In this document: piece by piece, positions 34,398-45,444 of the stretch
Layout: each line of letters opens with the position of its first letter
How positions within the stretch are numbered: position 1 is the first letter of the stretch
Assembly: GCF_027172205.1 (NCBI RefSeq)
Contig: NC_070614.1
Span: 31,186,501-31,250,500 of the forward strand
Origin: Podarcis raffonei
Taxonomy: Eukaryota > Chordata > Lepidosauria > Squamata > Lacertidae
Direction of reading: 5' to 3'
DNA: 64,000 nucleotides
Translations under genes and position numbers: made by a program
The notes under the pieces: model-generated
Database searches by the model: none
What the model saw: only the letters and a program-made list of their open reading frames with translations
Told to the model about the DNA's origin: nothing

Positions 34398-34417
34398 TAT
34401 ATTCTTTGAACAGCCAG
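34398..34417 (+). repeat. 20-bp target duplication, right of block A
   Basis: An exact copy of 27996-28015. Beyond it the sequence (TATCTTTCAACTCC, then GTTTGGAAACAGTAGCC) is homologous to the 3' flanks of 11b and 11c, so the 11a flank resumes here. Confidence 0.85.
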
Positions 34418-36480
34418 TATCTTTCAACTCCAGATCAGTAAGTTGCTACAAAAACTATCCACTCATGACTCTTTGAGTTTGTTTGGAAACAGTAGCCTAC
34501 AAATATGGTAGTTATTAACAATTTCTATAATGGGGAATCTAAAAAAGCCCCTGAAAACTACAATATGTTATTATTGGAAGGAGAAAATTAACCATCGCTA
34601 GAAGCTGTTTTCCTAGGCTAATGAAAATAATGTAACTGTGTTTAATGTTTCAAATTGTACTTTAAATATGATTTATAGATCTCCAACAGTATTTTTTTTC
34701 TACAAACACATTTAGCTCTCTAGAGGCAGCTGTGAATTCCTTGAAAGTATTCCTGATAATTTTTAATTTTAGAGTTGAAGAATTAAGGAACAATTCCTTT
34801 TTTTTTGTGATAACACAGTTTTCTGTCTTGGATAGACTGTCATTTTTCTAACATAAGTGGGATCTGAGGCAAAATATTTTGGTGTGGAATGTTCCTGTTT
34901 AGGCTTCCAGCCAACCACCCAACCATACCCTATTCCAGGGTACTCCATTACACACCTACTAGTTTTCTGGTTCCCAACCCCACCACAAACTTGGGTCAAT
35001 GGAATTTCTTCCCAATGCAAATAGAGCCATAGACTCATATCTGATCAAGACTACAGCATGAAGCAAATGGTTAAAGGTCAACACCCAAACATAAGGGTCT
35101 GATCCAGTTGTGGTTTGTTTGTGTTTTTGTTTTTTAAAAATATTTTTATTAATTTTCCCAACTATTCCAATCAAACCAAATTACTTTAATTTAATACAAT
35201 TTCTTAAAATCAGGTTTCCCACTTCCGATGCAATCGTATGTCCAAATATGTTATTAGAACTGTTTCGCTACTTCCTTTCTTATTTAGTCTCCAGTTGACA
35301 TCCTTCACTTGTTGTCAAGCCATTCTTTCAGCTGTCCACGTTTTCACCTTACAAACAGCAACCTTGGTTAAATCTTACGTATATATTTATAATCCATTTC
35401 AAATGTGTAATCTTTCATCTTCATTTTTGTTCTAGACCTGGTGTGTTGAAAGAGTTCAGTTCTTTCTCTTGTTGTTTGCAGTGTTGGTCTGAGTGGGACA
35501 AGGTCACATTTAATTCCATCTCACTGTTATCAAACTAACATGTGAACCACAGCCATAAATAAATTGCTGAGTGAACTATCCAGACTTCACCATTAAATTC
35601 CCCTCTGCAATTCTCTCTCAGCACACAACACACAGCAAAAAAATGATAATGATGATGATGATGATAATGATAATGATAATGATAATGAATTCATGCTGTT
35701 GCTAATTGCAAGTACCATGTTATATTTAGTTTGGTTCACAATCAGAGATGGAAAACAGATTCTTCAGTCTTCAGCAGTGTGCAAACGTATGTGTGACTGA
35801 CAAAATGAAATGGGTTTATCCTGCCTGACAAACACCTGCAATAAAACAATAAAGAGGGTGGTGTGTCTACTGCAATAGAAACAAGATAATATCACCAAGG
35901 CAACTATCTGTAAACAAACAATAAACACCCATAAAACGGCAAAAGTAGTTTCTTTCCAAAATAGATTTTATCTTAAATAATTGTGAATGCAGTAAATAAA
36001 GAGTCCACTTGTGATATATCAGTAGTTCTGTGCTCGTTTTTTGCTCTTTCCAAAATAGGTTTTATTTCAAAAAGTAATAACCAGGACACCCCAAAAGCTG
36101 TTGAGCCTGGATTTATTACAGCTGGATTGTGGTTGGCCTTGCATATGTGATTATGCTATCCACATGTCACCCTGTTCTGTGTGGATTCCCCATCAAGGGG
36201 TTCCCAGACAATAGAATTGTGGATGAGCCCTGAAATTACAACACAAAACTCCTGTGATTTTCTGATTTCAGAGTTTCAAATGATTTTTTTTATGGAAGCA
36301 AATAACATGGAAATGAGTGCTAAACTTATTCTGCTAAACAGTGCTAAACAGATTCTGCTAGTTTTTCAGAAGTGGCTTTTACATCATGTGAAAGATCACA
36401 TAAAACATGGAAATTATCAGGTAATAAAACATCAGGAAAATGCAGTGAAATACTGTCAGAAGTTTAAGTATGGCATCCCA
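34418..36480. other. resumed 3' flank of OR 11a
   Basis: It is homologous to 49900-50470 and 55630-56220: all contain a GATCTCCA(A/G)CAG-like block, and 34870-34990 and 50355-50470 share GCAAAATATTTTGGTGTGGA and GGGTACTCCATTACA. Around 36290-36460 it matches 50980-51110 (GAAGCAAATAACATGGAAA). At 35106-35290 an AT-rich stretch resembles an antisense LINE 3' untranslated end (weak). A GAT/AATGAT-type microsatellite is at 35643-35689. No gene is seen. Confidence 0.6.
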
Positions 36481-36984
36481 AGTGCTTAACGCCTCACTGT
36501 CACCATCCCACAATCAAGTGTACACAGCATCAACACAAGGCTTAACAAGACCCCGGTGTCCCACCAAAGATTATTTGTGCACTTTTATTTGCTTAAGTCT
36601 TAATGGGTCAAAAAAATGTATAGAAAAAGGGTGGGTTTTTGACAATTTGAGCTGTTGGCAGAAAACAAGGAGATATTTGAAGGGGGCCAAAGAGAGGGAA
36701 ACTTTGAAAATAATTTGATGGTGGGGGCAAGAAATTGCACCTGTCATGGTAAATATCTCAAGTGGTTGAAGGTCATTTTCAAACTCCAACCTTTATAAAA
36801 AATGTCTTCCAAACATGTGCAGCCATGCAGGACTTTTCACAAAGAGGCTGAGAGCCTGGCAACACTTCATAGAATCCAGAGAATGTCACCATGGGGTTTC
36901 TGTAGAAAGTGATGCTAAACAATAAGCACAAAGACCCCTCCACACCACTGCAAGTGCAAATAGGGCTTTTCTAAAGGTCAAAGA

Positions 36985-37325
36985 AGAGGGACGCAGGTGG
37001 CACTGTAGGTTAAACCTCAGAGCCTAGGACATGCCGATCAGAAGGTCGGTGGTTCGAATCCCCACGATGGGGTGAGTTCCCGTTGATCGGTCCCAGCTCT
37101 TGTCAACCTAGCAGTTCGAAAGCACATCAAAGTGCTAGTAGATAAATAGGTACCACTCCGGCGGGAAGGTAAACAGCGTTTCCGTGCGCTGCTCTGGTTT
37201 GCCAGAAGTGGCTTAGTCATTCTGGCCACATGACTCGGAAGCTGTACGCCAGCTCCCTTGGCCAATAAAGCGAGATCAGCGCCGCAACCCCAGAGTCGGT
37301 CACGACTGGACCTAATGGTCAGGAG
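36985..37325 (+). mobile_element. full-length Sauria-type SINE
   Basis: A complete tRNA-derived SINE of about 340 bp. The head GGGACGCAGGTGGCACTGTA contains tRNA-like promoter boxes (GGTTCGAATCCCC as B box); the body includes GTACCACTCCGGCGGGAAGG and TTCCGTGCGCTGCTCTGG; the end is CACGACTGGACCTAATGGTC. It is flanked by the 13-bp direct repeat TAAAGGTCAAAGA (36972-36984 and 37326-37338), a typical LINE-mediated target duplication. Such SINEs are characteristic of squamates. Confidence 0.93.
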
Positions 37326-37659
37326 TAAAGGTCAAAGAGCTGTACCTTTACTATAGCCCCATTAGATCATGCTATCCTTTGAGGCTTACAGCTGAGTAGC
37401 CTTTTGAAGAAGGCCTACATGACCCCGTGGCACCCTGCCTCTTTCATGGGGACAAATGTATGCACCACTTGGTTGTAAAAAGCAGTTTATGAAGAAAATA
37501 AAACAACATCAACAGTAAAAGGAGTTAAAAACAACTATTGAAAACAGTTTAAAACATAAAATCAGCAATAAACTAAAAACAGAATAAAATATCAACACTA
37601 ACACTGCTATGGTGATAGGGGGCAGATTAGTACTTTAGATGAGTACCCATGCATTAATT

Positions 37660-37873
37660 CTTATACAGAACACAGTGAGTCTTTCTTGTTTTATTGCTCT
37701 CAACCCTGAAGCTGCACCTTCAGGCATTGCGAATTTCATTTTTGTTATTAGAACTACTCATTCAACTAATTTTAACTTCCTGAAATGGCCTACATTATGT
37801 TTTAATGTATTATATACTCTGATGTTAGCTGCCCTGAGCCTGGTCCTGGCCAGGGAGGGCAGGATATAAATAA

Positions 37874-37931
<58 letters not shown>
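37660..37931 (+). mobile_element. LINE 3' end with (ATT)n tail
   Basis: GCTGCCCTGAGCCTGGTCCT then GGCCAGGGAGGGCAGGATAT and AAATAAA followed by about 18 ATT repeats is a familiar reptile non-LTR 3' end with a trinucleotide tail. The upstream part is decayed. Confidence 0.65.
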
Positions 37932-37932
<1 letters not shown>

Positions 37933-37950
37933 CGCTGCTGCTACTACTGG

Positions 37951-38107
37951 AATCATAGAATCATAGAATCATAGAGTTGGAAGAGACCACAAGGGCCATC
38001 GAGTCCAACCCCCTGCCAAGCAGGAAACACCATGAGAGCACTCCTGACATATGGTTGTCAAGCCTCTGCTTAAAGACCTCCAAAGAAGGAGACTCCACCA
38101 CACTCAC
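37951..38107 (-). mobile_element. CR1 LINE 3' end
   Basis: AATCATAGAATCATAGAATC, then AGAGTTGGAAGAGACC, then GTCCAACCCCCTGCCAAGC is the antisense of the CR1 3' terminus with its octamer-type tail repeats at the left. It is 5'-truncated and inserted in minus orientation next to the ATT tail. Confidence 0.88.
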
Positions 38108-38149
38108 TACTCACTACTACTACATAAATCCAACTCGTTATGTCCTTAA

Positions 38150-38385
38150 CCGTAAATATAGTTTACGGCCTGCCTGTACACTGGCAGCCCATTTGTTCTC
38201 ATGCCAAATTTGAGGTGTTTAGCTATTAAAAGCCTTATGTGGCCCAGGACCCCAAGGACTGACTTTCCCAATGTAAAACTACTCGGCCTGTGACATCATC
38301 ATGAGAAACGCTTCTCTTTGTGCCACCGTTGAGGGAGTTCCAAAAGGTGGTGACAAGAGAACAGGCCCTTTTTGTAGTCGTATCT
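38150..38385 (+). repeat. old LINE fragment spanning the block B left edge
   Basis: CACTGGCAGCCCATTTG, then TTATGTGGCCCAGGACCCC, then GGTGGTGACAAGAGAACAGG follows the order of an old LINE 3' domain. It runs across 38344 without a break in B, whereas in A it starts abruptly at the equivalent base. B is therefore the source and A the copy. Confidence 0.6.
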
Positions 38386-38599
38386 CTTAAAAAAAAAAAT
38401 GCTTTCCCCAGAAAACCCCACTTCTCATAATTTCAGTGCCAGGTAAATGCAGTTCTCTTTTCCTGGGCATTTAGGCAGAAACTAATAATATAATATAATA
38501 TTTTAATATTTTAAATTTTTTGGTAATTTTATCACTAAATAAGTTTAAAGCAATATACAAGGACGTTTAAATAAGAACCAATATACATAAAAATAACAT

Positions 38600-39550
38600 T
38601 TACAGTTTTGAATCTTTCTGATAAAACCTCAGCACTTTCCTCACTAATCTCCTTATAGCATTTTTCATCTCTGTATTTCTTAATGTGTAAATGATTGGAT
38701 TCAGCACTGGGCTGATAACTGTGTAGAGAATGGAGACCACCTTATCTGCTGTAAATTTCTTGAAGGGCTGGTCATAAATATAGATACATGGGATGAAGTG
38801 TAAACTCACTACGGTGATCTGGGCTGCACATGTTGAAAGAGCTTTGTGCTTCCCTTCTGAGACATGATTTCTTATCTTGAACAAGATGATGCTGTATGAC
38901 ATGAGCAAAGCAATGAAGGTTCCTGTCACAACAAGTCCATTGTTGGAGATCATAAGTAGTTCAACAGTATAGATGTCTGTGCAGGCCAATTTGACCACCT
39001 GTGGAACATCACAGTAGAAATTATCCAGTATGTTGGGACCACAGAATGGTAACTGCAGGATCAGTGCTACCTGGACCATGGAGTGAATGGAGCCACCTAG
39101 CCATGCACACAAAATGATCCAAAAGCAGGTTTTCTTGTTCATGATGATCATGTATTGCAATGGCTTGTGAATAGCTAGATATCGATCAACTGCCATCATT
39201 GCAAGAGAGAAAACGACTGTACCCCCAATGAAGTGAAAAAAGAAAATCTGTGTCAAACATCCATTGAAGGAGATGGTTTTATTCTGGGAAAAGAGCACTT
39301 GCAGCAATTTAGGTGCAGTTACTGTAGATTCGCTAACATCCAGAAAAGCCAAGTTGGCCAGTAAAAAATATAAGGGCATGTGGAGATGGTGGTCTGATAT
39401 TACAGTGATTATAATGGTGACATTTCCTAACCAAGTAGCTATATAAACTATCAGGAACAGAAAAAATAAAAACTGTTCAAATTTTGAATTTTGTGACATT
39501 CCTACAAATACAAATTCTGTAACTCTGCTTGTGAAGTTATCCACTGCCAT
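38600..39550 (-). CDS. olfactory receptor, family 4-like, block B copy
   Basis: An intact 316-codon odorant receptor on the minus strand, the parent-side paralogue of 28343-29293. The start is taken at MAVDNFTSRVTEF (39550), with an in-frame alternative 17 codons upstream (39601). It has the same landmarks: sequon NFT, GN, LHMPLYFLL, MAVDRYLAIHKPLQY, LPFCGPNILDNFYCDVPQ, KALSTCAAQ, PVLNPIIYTLRN. Differences from the A copy that I read: His96Asn, Gln144Trp, Leu200Met, Val201Ile, Gly207Val, Ile217Met, Ile220Ser, Thr265Lys (A to B). No frame damage is seen in either copy. It lies opposite in direction to its OR neighbours. Confidence 0.93.
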   Translation of the reverse strand: MAVDNFTSRVTEFVFVGMSQNSKFEQFLFFLFLIVYIATWLGNVTIIITVISDHHLHMPLYFLLANLAFLDVSESTVTAPKLLQVLFSQNKTISFNGCLTQIFFFHFIGGTVVFSLAMMAVDRYLAIHKPLQYMIIMNKKTCFWIILCAWLGGSIHSMVQVALILQLPFCGPNILDNFYCDVPQVVKLACTDIYTVELLMISNNGLVVTGTFIALLMSYSIILFKIRNHVSEGKHKALSTCAAQITVVSLHFIPCIYIYDQPFKKFTADKVVSILYTVISPVLNPIIYTLRNTEMKNAIRRLVRKVLRFYQKDSKL

Positions 39551-40564
39551 TCTGTAGACTTGTGACAAATATCTGGAGGGAGGAAATAATATTTTTTTCA
39601 TTTCATTTTCTTCACATTTTCATTTGGTTATCACTTTATTTCTTTGCAATGTTCAAAGTGTATGGGTGATTCTATTTTTGGTCACTTTACCTTGTGAAAA
39701 ATTTCAGGAACTTAAATTTGGTCCTAAAAAATCTTATCTGTGTCCTGCTTTTGGACTTCCTGTAGGCATCTGCTTGTCTGCTGTGACTGGAAAGCAGAAT
39801 ACTGGGCTTGACTGGCCATGAGCCTGATTCAGCAGTGCCTTCTTATGCCCTCCTGTGATCTTATGTTTATCCATCTAGTTTAATATTGTCTACTCTGAAT
39901 TCCAGAAACTCTGCAGAAAGAATTTACCACCATCATGCTAAAAAAAATTAAAAATCTACCTGGGATATTTTAACTAGAGATTACAAAGAATAAATCTGTG
40001 GTTTCTTTGGCATGTATTACATGTGCTCCACCACAAGCACCATTGATCTGCCACTCTTCCCTAAGCATTCTCCATGTGACAGAGCACCATCATGTTATGA
40101 GTTTCCCCAGCAATGCTCCACATCAGTGGTGGCTGATGTGCTTGACTGCATGTGTGGTAGTGAAACTCACAACATTGTATCACAGTTTGTAGAGGTTTCA
40201 ACACAGGCATGAGAATTCACCATTGGTAAATGGCTGTGCCATGTGTTAGGTGATGATCCAATCAACCGGAACTAAGATGAATTCTGCACAGACCATAGTG
40301 GTCGTTCCCCCAGTTAATGGGAAAGACATTGCAAAATGTCTTTAAAATAATTGTGACATTTAATTGAAACAAGTGCACAACTTTTTAAAGGGAGTGTGTT
40401 TTACTGACTCAGCTTGCCTCCATGTTTTATATTCAGACCTTGCATCAGTGGCACCCTGTGCAACATCAAAATCCAGCACGCGCACCCGCCTCTTGCCTTC
40501 CATTGGGCATAATAGTGGTGGTATCTGATGTGACACCCCAGATGCTCCGTACCTGATGTGGCTG

Positions 40565-40940
40565 TAGTGGTGGTATCTGATGTGACACCCCAGATGCTCC
40601 GTACCTGATGTGGCTGAACCAGTCACGCTTCCTATAGACATCTGTTTGGCTGCTGTGACTGGAAAGCAGAATACTGGGCTTGACTGGCCATGAGCCTGAT
40701 TCAGCAGTGCCTTCTTATGCCCTCCTGTGATCTTCTGTTTATCCATCCAGTTAAATATTGTCTACTCTGAATGCCAAAAACTCTGCAGAAAGAATTTACC
40801 ACCATCATGCTAAAAAATAATTTTAAAAATCTACCTGGATATTTTAACTAGAGATTCCAAAGAATAAATCTGCACCCGCTTCTTGCCTTCCATTGGGCAT
40901 TATAGTGGTGGTATCTGATGTGGCACCCCAGAGGCTCCAT
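40565..40940 (+). other. local triplicated rearrangement in block B
   Basis: GTGGTGGTATCTGATGTGAC followed by CCCAGATGCTCCGTACCTG occurs twice back to back (about 40515 and 40568), then a copy of 39763-40000 (the repeat end at 40634-40742 plus its flank) is inserted, and the GGTGGTATCTGATGTG string appears a third time near 40905. Block A has this string once (near 30260). Confidence 0.7.
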
Positions 40941-41760
40941 ACCTGATGTGGCTGAACCAGTCACGCTTCCTTAGAACTGCCTCTGCTTGCACCCTAAAAA
41001 TCAAACTCCTTACCTGAAAAATGTATTCTCATAGATAAGAATACATTAATTGCTGTCCAGCAACATGCATGTCATAAATAAAAACACTGAGGGGGTACAG
41101 TTCAGCTCAATAGTTTCCAACCATATGCAGATTACATCTATCAAATGGTAATTTCTATACCTTTGCTACCATTTTAATCACACTTTGCTTTCCATGCTAT
41201 TCTTCTAATCTGCACATCTATGCATCTCTCTTCACTTCCCCACCTCCTTGCTCTTCATTATTATGAATAGGCTGAGATATAACAAAAATCCCTATTATAA
41301 TATTGTTTTTACTGTTCTGCTGGGAGCCACCCAGAGTGACTGGCAAAACCAAGCCAGATGGGTGGGGAATAAATTAACCATCACCACGGTGTTTCTTGAG
41401 TTATCTGTGCCTGTTGTAGAAGAGACAGATGGATTCCATTTAAGGGGCTGCAAAGCAGCTCTCCCACTTTGCTTTTCTGTGTTGACACTGGAATCAGTGT
41501 GATTGTATCCATTAATATGTAACTATTTAGAACAACAACAAAGGATTCAACAAATAAGCAATTAGAAGTGGTCCAATGCCTTTTAGAGAAGGATATGTAC
41601 CTTCTTTGGAAGGCAATTATGCAGCAGACAAGCCTAGTTTTCCCCAAAACAAAACAAAAATATATTCAACACATATGAAAATTTGCTGTTCATCCTATAT
41701 GTTATGTCTCTCAATGTATTATTTAGCAGTACAATGCATCTGTACATAGATGTTTCAATT

Positions 41761-42014
41761 GAAGAAGAAGAAGAAGAGTTTGGATTTGATATCCCGCTTT
41801 ATCACTACCCAAAGGAGTCTCAAAGTGGCTAACATTCTCCTTTCCCTTCCTCCCCCACAACAAACACTCTGTGAGGTGAGTGAGGCTGAGAAACTTCAAG
41901 AAGTGTGTCTAGCCCAAGGTCACCCAGCAGCTGCATGTGGAGGAGCGGGGAATCGAACCCGGTTCACCAGATTATGAGTCTATCGCTCTTAACTACTACA
42001 CCACACTGGCTCTC
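41761..42014 (-). mobile_element. tRNA-derived SINE with (CTT)n tail
   Basis: Reading plus strand: a GAA repeat, GAGTTTGGATTTGATATCCC, CTTTCCCTTCCTCCCCC, GCCCAAGGTCACCCAGCAGC, GGGAATCGAACCCGGTT, and GCTCTTAACTACTACACCAC. Inverted, this gives a tRNA-like head with A and B boxes, a body and a CTT tail. It is absent from block A at the same site (near 31106), so it is younger than the duplication. A short tandem repeat of ACAGAAATTGGTATGTTGAC follows it. Confidence 0.8.
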
Positions 42015-42207
42015 ACATAACAGAAATTGGTATGTTGACCTGCACTACAGAAATTGGTATGTTGACCTGCCCTCATTGTTTGTCCAATCATTTTTAATAA
42101 ATTATTGAATCTAAAAGCCATTGCCCAATCTCACAGGACTTTCTGTGGCATTCCCACTGAATGTGTTTAAGTAGACACAATTAAGATGATAGCTAGCTAG
42201 CTAGCTA

Positions 42208-42208
<1 letters not shown>

Positions 42209-42254
<46 letters not shown>
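42209..42254. repeat. (GA)n microsatellite
   Basis: A pure GA run of over 40 bases, at the position occupied by GATA repeats in block A. Confidence 0.95.
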
Positions 42255-42256
<2 letters not shown>

Positions 42257-42964
42257 CCAGTCTGAAGGAAGCAAATTAAAGTCCCATAACGTCAATGGGA
42301 AAACTTGAAATCTGCCATTAAAATAAAATGTTTCACTTTAGTTGTCATAACATTGTGTGAGAAGCAAGCCTGAAACTCTTGAATTGATGCATGTTAAATA
42401 AAATTTAAAAAATGAAATAAGTTCACCAAAAATACCTGATGTGTCCAAGATCTGAGATTCTATTTCACCAAGACCTTCGAATAGCTTATGTACTTACAGC
42501 TTTGATGTGATCACTGGTATTGTAATAAGCAGGAGAGAAAATTAGCCTACTACTGTGAGAAAATGCAGTCAACTCTGGCTTCCCCATGTGGTCTCTGAAG
42601 CTATTGCCTAAATTTAATTTAGCAAGAGACCATAACATCTCTTGGGTCTTCAACTGCTACTGCTTTAGCTCTTCCTAGAAAGGTTTCAGAGGTATCATTA
42701 CGTAAGGAAAGCTGCATCAGTGGACCAGTTGCATGATTGCTTCTCCAAATTTGATTCTCATTTCATTCTTTTCCTGCTGAAAGTGTATCAGGGTATGCAT
42801 TGTGTTTATGCTAGTTGGTCACATACAGTGTTAGGTAGCTTGCAACAAGGGTGTGTGGTGATCTTTGAGGAGTTTGATGCTCCTTCTCTGTTTAGAAATC
42901 TGCCAGCTCTTGCAAAAGTGATTTGAAGAAAAAAGAAGAAGAATGTAAATGTTTTGGCTGCCTA

Positions 42965-44327
42965 TTTTTTTCCCCAAAAGATTTTTATTAAAGTTTCAAA
43001 AATTATATAAAAACAAAACAAAACAAAAATACAAACAGACAAGAGTAAAAACAAGTATACTTTCAATCCCTTATTTTCTTATAAGTTACTTCCCCGACTT
43101 CCTCATACCTCCCCTTTCTGTATTCCAATTTCTAATTTATTAATTCAGCAAATCCTTTCCCTTAATTTTCATTTAATTTTTGACCTTTCTTTTCTTTTTG
43201 CTTATCCATTACAGCTGGAAACCACATAAATTCTAAACCAGCGTCATTCTAACATTCATTAATTTTGCAATGTTTCTTAAGATAGTCCTTAAATTTCTTC
43301 CAATCTTCTTCCGCTGTCTCTCTCCCCTGGTCTCGGATTCTGCCAGTCATTTCTGCCAGTCCCATATAGTCTATCACCTTCATCTGCCATTCTTCCAGGG
43401 TGGGTAGGTCTTGTGTCTTCCAATACTTCGCGATAAGTATTCTTGCTGCTGTTGTAGCGTACATAAAGAATGTTCTATCCTTCTTTGGCACCAATTGGCT
43501 GACAATACCCAAGAGAAAGGCCTCTGGTTTCTTCAGAAAGGTATATTTAAATACCTTTTTCAGTTCATTATATATCATTTCCCAGAACGCCTTAATCTTT
43601 GGGCACGTCCACCAAAGGTGAAAGAATGTACCTTCATTTTCTTTACATTTCCAACATTTATTATCAGGCAAGTGGTAAATTTTTGCAAGCTTGACTGGGG
43701 TCATGTACCACCTATAAATCATTTTCATAATATTCTCTCTTAGGGCATTACATGCCGTAAATTTCATACCGGTGGTCCACAACTTTTCCCAGTCAGCAAA
43801 CATAATGTTATGACCAATATCTTGTGCCCACTTAATCATGGCTGACTTCACCGTTTCATCCTGCGTACTCCATTTCAACAGCAAGTTGTACATTTTTGAC
43901 AAATTTTTAGTATTGGATTCTAACAGTTCTGTTTCCAATTTTGATTTTTCCACCTGGAAGCCAATTTTCCTGTCCAACTTGTAAACCTCCATTATTTGAT
44001 AATAATGAAGCCAGTCTCGCACTTTATCTTTTAATTTCTCAAAGCTCTGCAATTTCAGTTTGTCCCCTTCTTGTTCCAAAATTTCCCAATATTTCGGCCA
44101 TTTGGACTCCATATTGAGCCTTTTCACAGCCTTTGCCTCCATTGGCGACAACCACCTAGGGGTTTTATTTTCCAGCAAATCTTTATATCTAATCCAGACA
44201 TTATATAATGCTTTCCTGACAATATGATTTTTAAAGGCTTTGTGAGCTTTAACCTTGTCATACCACAAATATGCATGCCATCCAAAAATATTGTTAAAAC
44301 CTTCTAAGTCCAAAATGTCTGTGTTCT
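42965..44327 (-). mobile_element. 5'-truncated L1 LINE with intact ORF2 tail
   Basis: A 1363-bp insertion in block B flanked by the exact 17-bp repeat AATGTTTTGGCTGCCTA (42948-42964 and 44328-44344); block A shows the single, slightly diverged empty site near 31822. On the minus strand the frame is open from the truncation point to a stop at 43249. It encodes the C-terminal part of L1 ORF2 protein, including a zinc-knuckle-like CWKCKENEGTFFHLWWTC (Cx2Cx8Hx4C). A 3' untranslated region with AATAAA about 25 bases from the end and a short A tail follow. It was dead on arrival as a mobile element (5' truncated) but is young, judging by the open frame. Confidence 0.92.
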
Positions 44328-44633
44328 AATGTTTTGGCTGCCTAGAGGCCATCAGAAATCCACCTGCTTTATTGCGCACTAGCTGCAGCTTCTAGACTAT
44401 CAATGGTCTTCACTATCAGAGACTATATGCCTCTGGCTGGGAATCATAGACCAGGGAGTGCTCTGTGCTCAGTTTCTGCTTGTGAGCTTTCCATGGGCAT
44501 CTGCTTGGCCACTAGGAGAACAGAATGCTAGATTAGATAGGACTTTGGCCTTATCCAGCGCATGCTTCATATACTCTTAAATTTAAAGGTAGTTTCGTGT
44601 ATAATGCAGCTGCTGTAATCTAGCCTAGGATTT

Positions 44634-45444
44634 GCGTGTCGAGGTCCCCAGGGCCACCCCAATAACTCACACATCACACAGAATTTTTTGTTGAAGGTTT
44701 TTGGCATAATTTTGGCCACAACTTTATTAAAATACAAAAATGTGAGTGGTTGCTTAGGCATTGGTTGTGACTATCTGCCCCCACCATGTGGGACAGGCTG
44801 ACATTCCGCACGATGCGAAAGTCAGAAAAGGGGAATACACTTGGGGGTAGCGATGGAGCAGGGAACCTGCCCTCAGCCCTCCCCAAATGCAACCAGGAGC
44901 TCATTGCTATGGCCCGAGCCCCCTTGACAGAGTGGACAAGCAATAGTTAGCCCCCAATTCCTTTAACAGAATCCCTTGCAGCAGCAGCATGAGAGGGGCA
45001 GGCACAGCCAATCCATGCCCCTCAACCAACCAAACCATAAACCAATGCCTAACCACAACCTTACAAGTTGTAATGATTTGCTACGCAGTAAGCAAAAACC
45101 AAATGGTCCCAGCCAATCAGCCAGATGGACAAAATTCCTACTGGGCCCCTGCCCCAAGAGCAGTCGACCCCATGACAGGCATAGCAAGGTCAAAGCGAAC
45201 ACCCCTAATTCTAGGGGGGGGGACGGGCAATCCGATGCACGGGCGAAAAGAGGAAGCCCTAGCTTCGTGCAAGGAGTTTTAGCATTTCTGGCTGTCAATC
45301 AACAAATGGCAACATTAACTTCTTCCCAACAACAAGGGAAGCCCCAATCGCATCAGTGGCCAATGATCAATTAGCCCGCCCCCAACTTTGGAGTGTCCTG
45401 GCGGCCCCCGCCGCAACACGTGCTCTCCATGAAGGAGAACACGC
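44634..45444 (-). mobile_element. 0.8-kb interspersed element, copy 2, with 3-bp target duplication
   Basis: The inverted counterpart of 18416-19227, 811 bp, closely similar along its whole length. It is flanked by TTT on both sides (44631-44633 and 45445-45447), and block A has the uninterrupted site (AGCCTAGGGTTTATCAGAGC near 32117). The insertion is therefore younger than the A/B duplication. Whether it is a solitary LTR or a non-autonomous DNA transposon is unresolved. Open frames inside it are not conserved between copies as proteins. Confidence 0.8.

Noticed and set aside
34264-34476. 70-codon receptor-like protein
   Set aside because: It would start at GTG inside the OR stub and read out into another gene's 3' flank; it is a truncated pseudogene.
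40360-40746. 128-codon minus-strand frame
   Set aside because: It runs through the rearranged repeat segment; the matching place in block A does not keep it as one frame.
44976-45374. Open frames of 97-132 codons on both strands
   Set aside because: They lie inside the 0.8-kb interspersed element; frames are not conserved with the copy at 18416 and show no domain.
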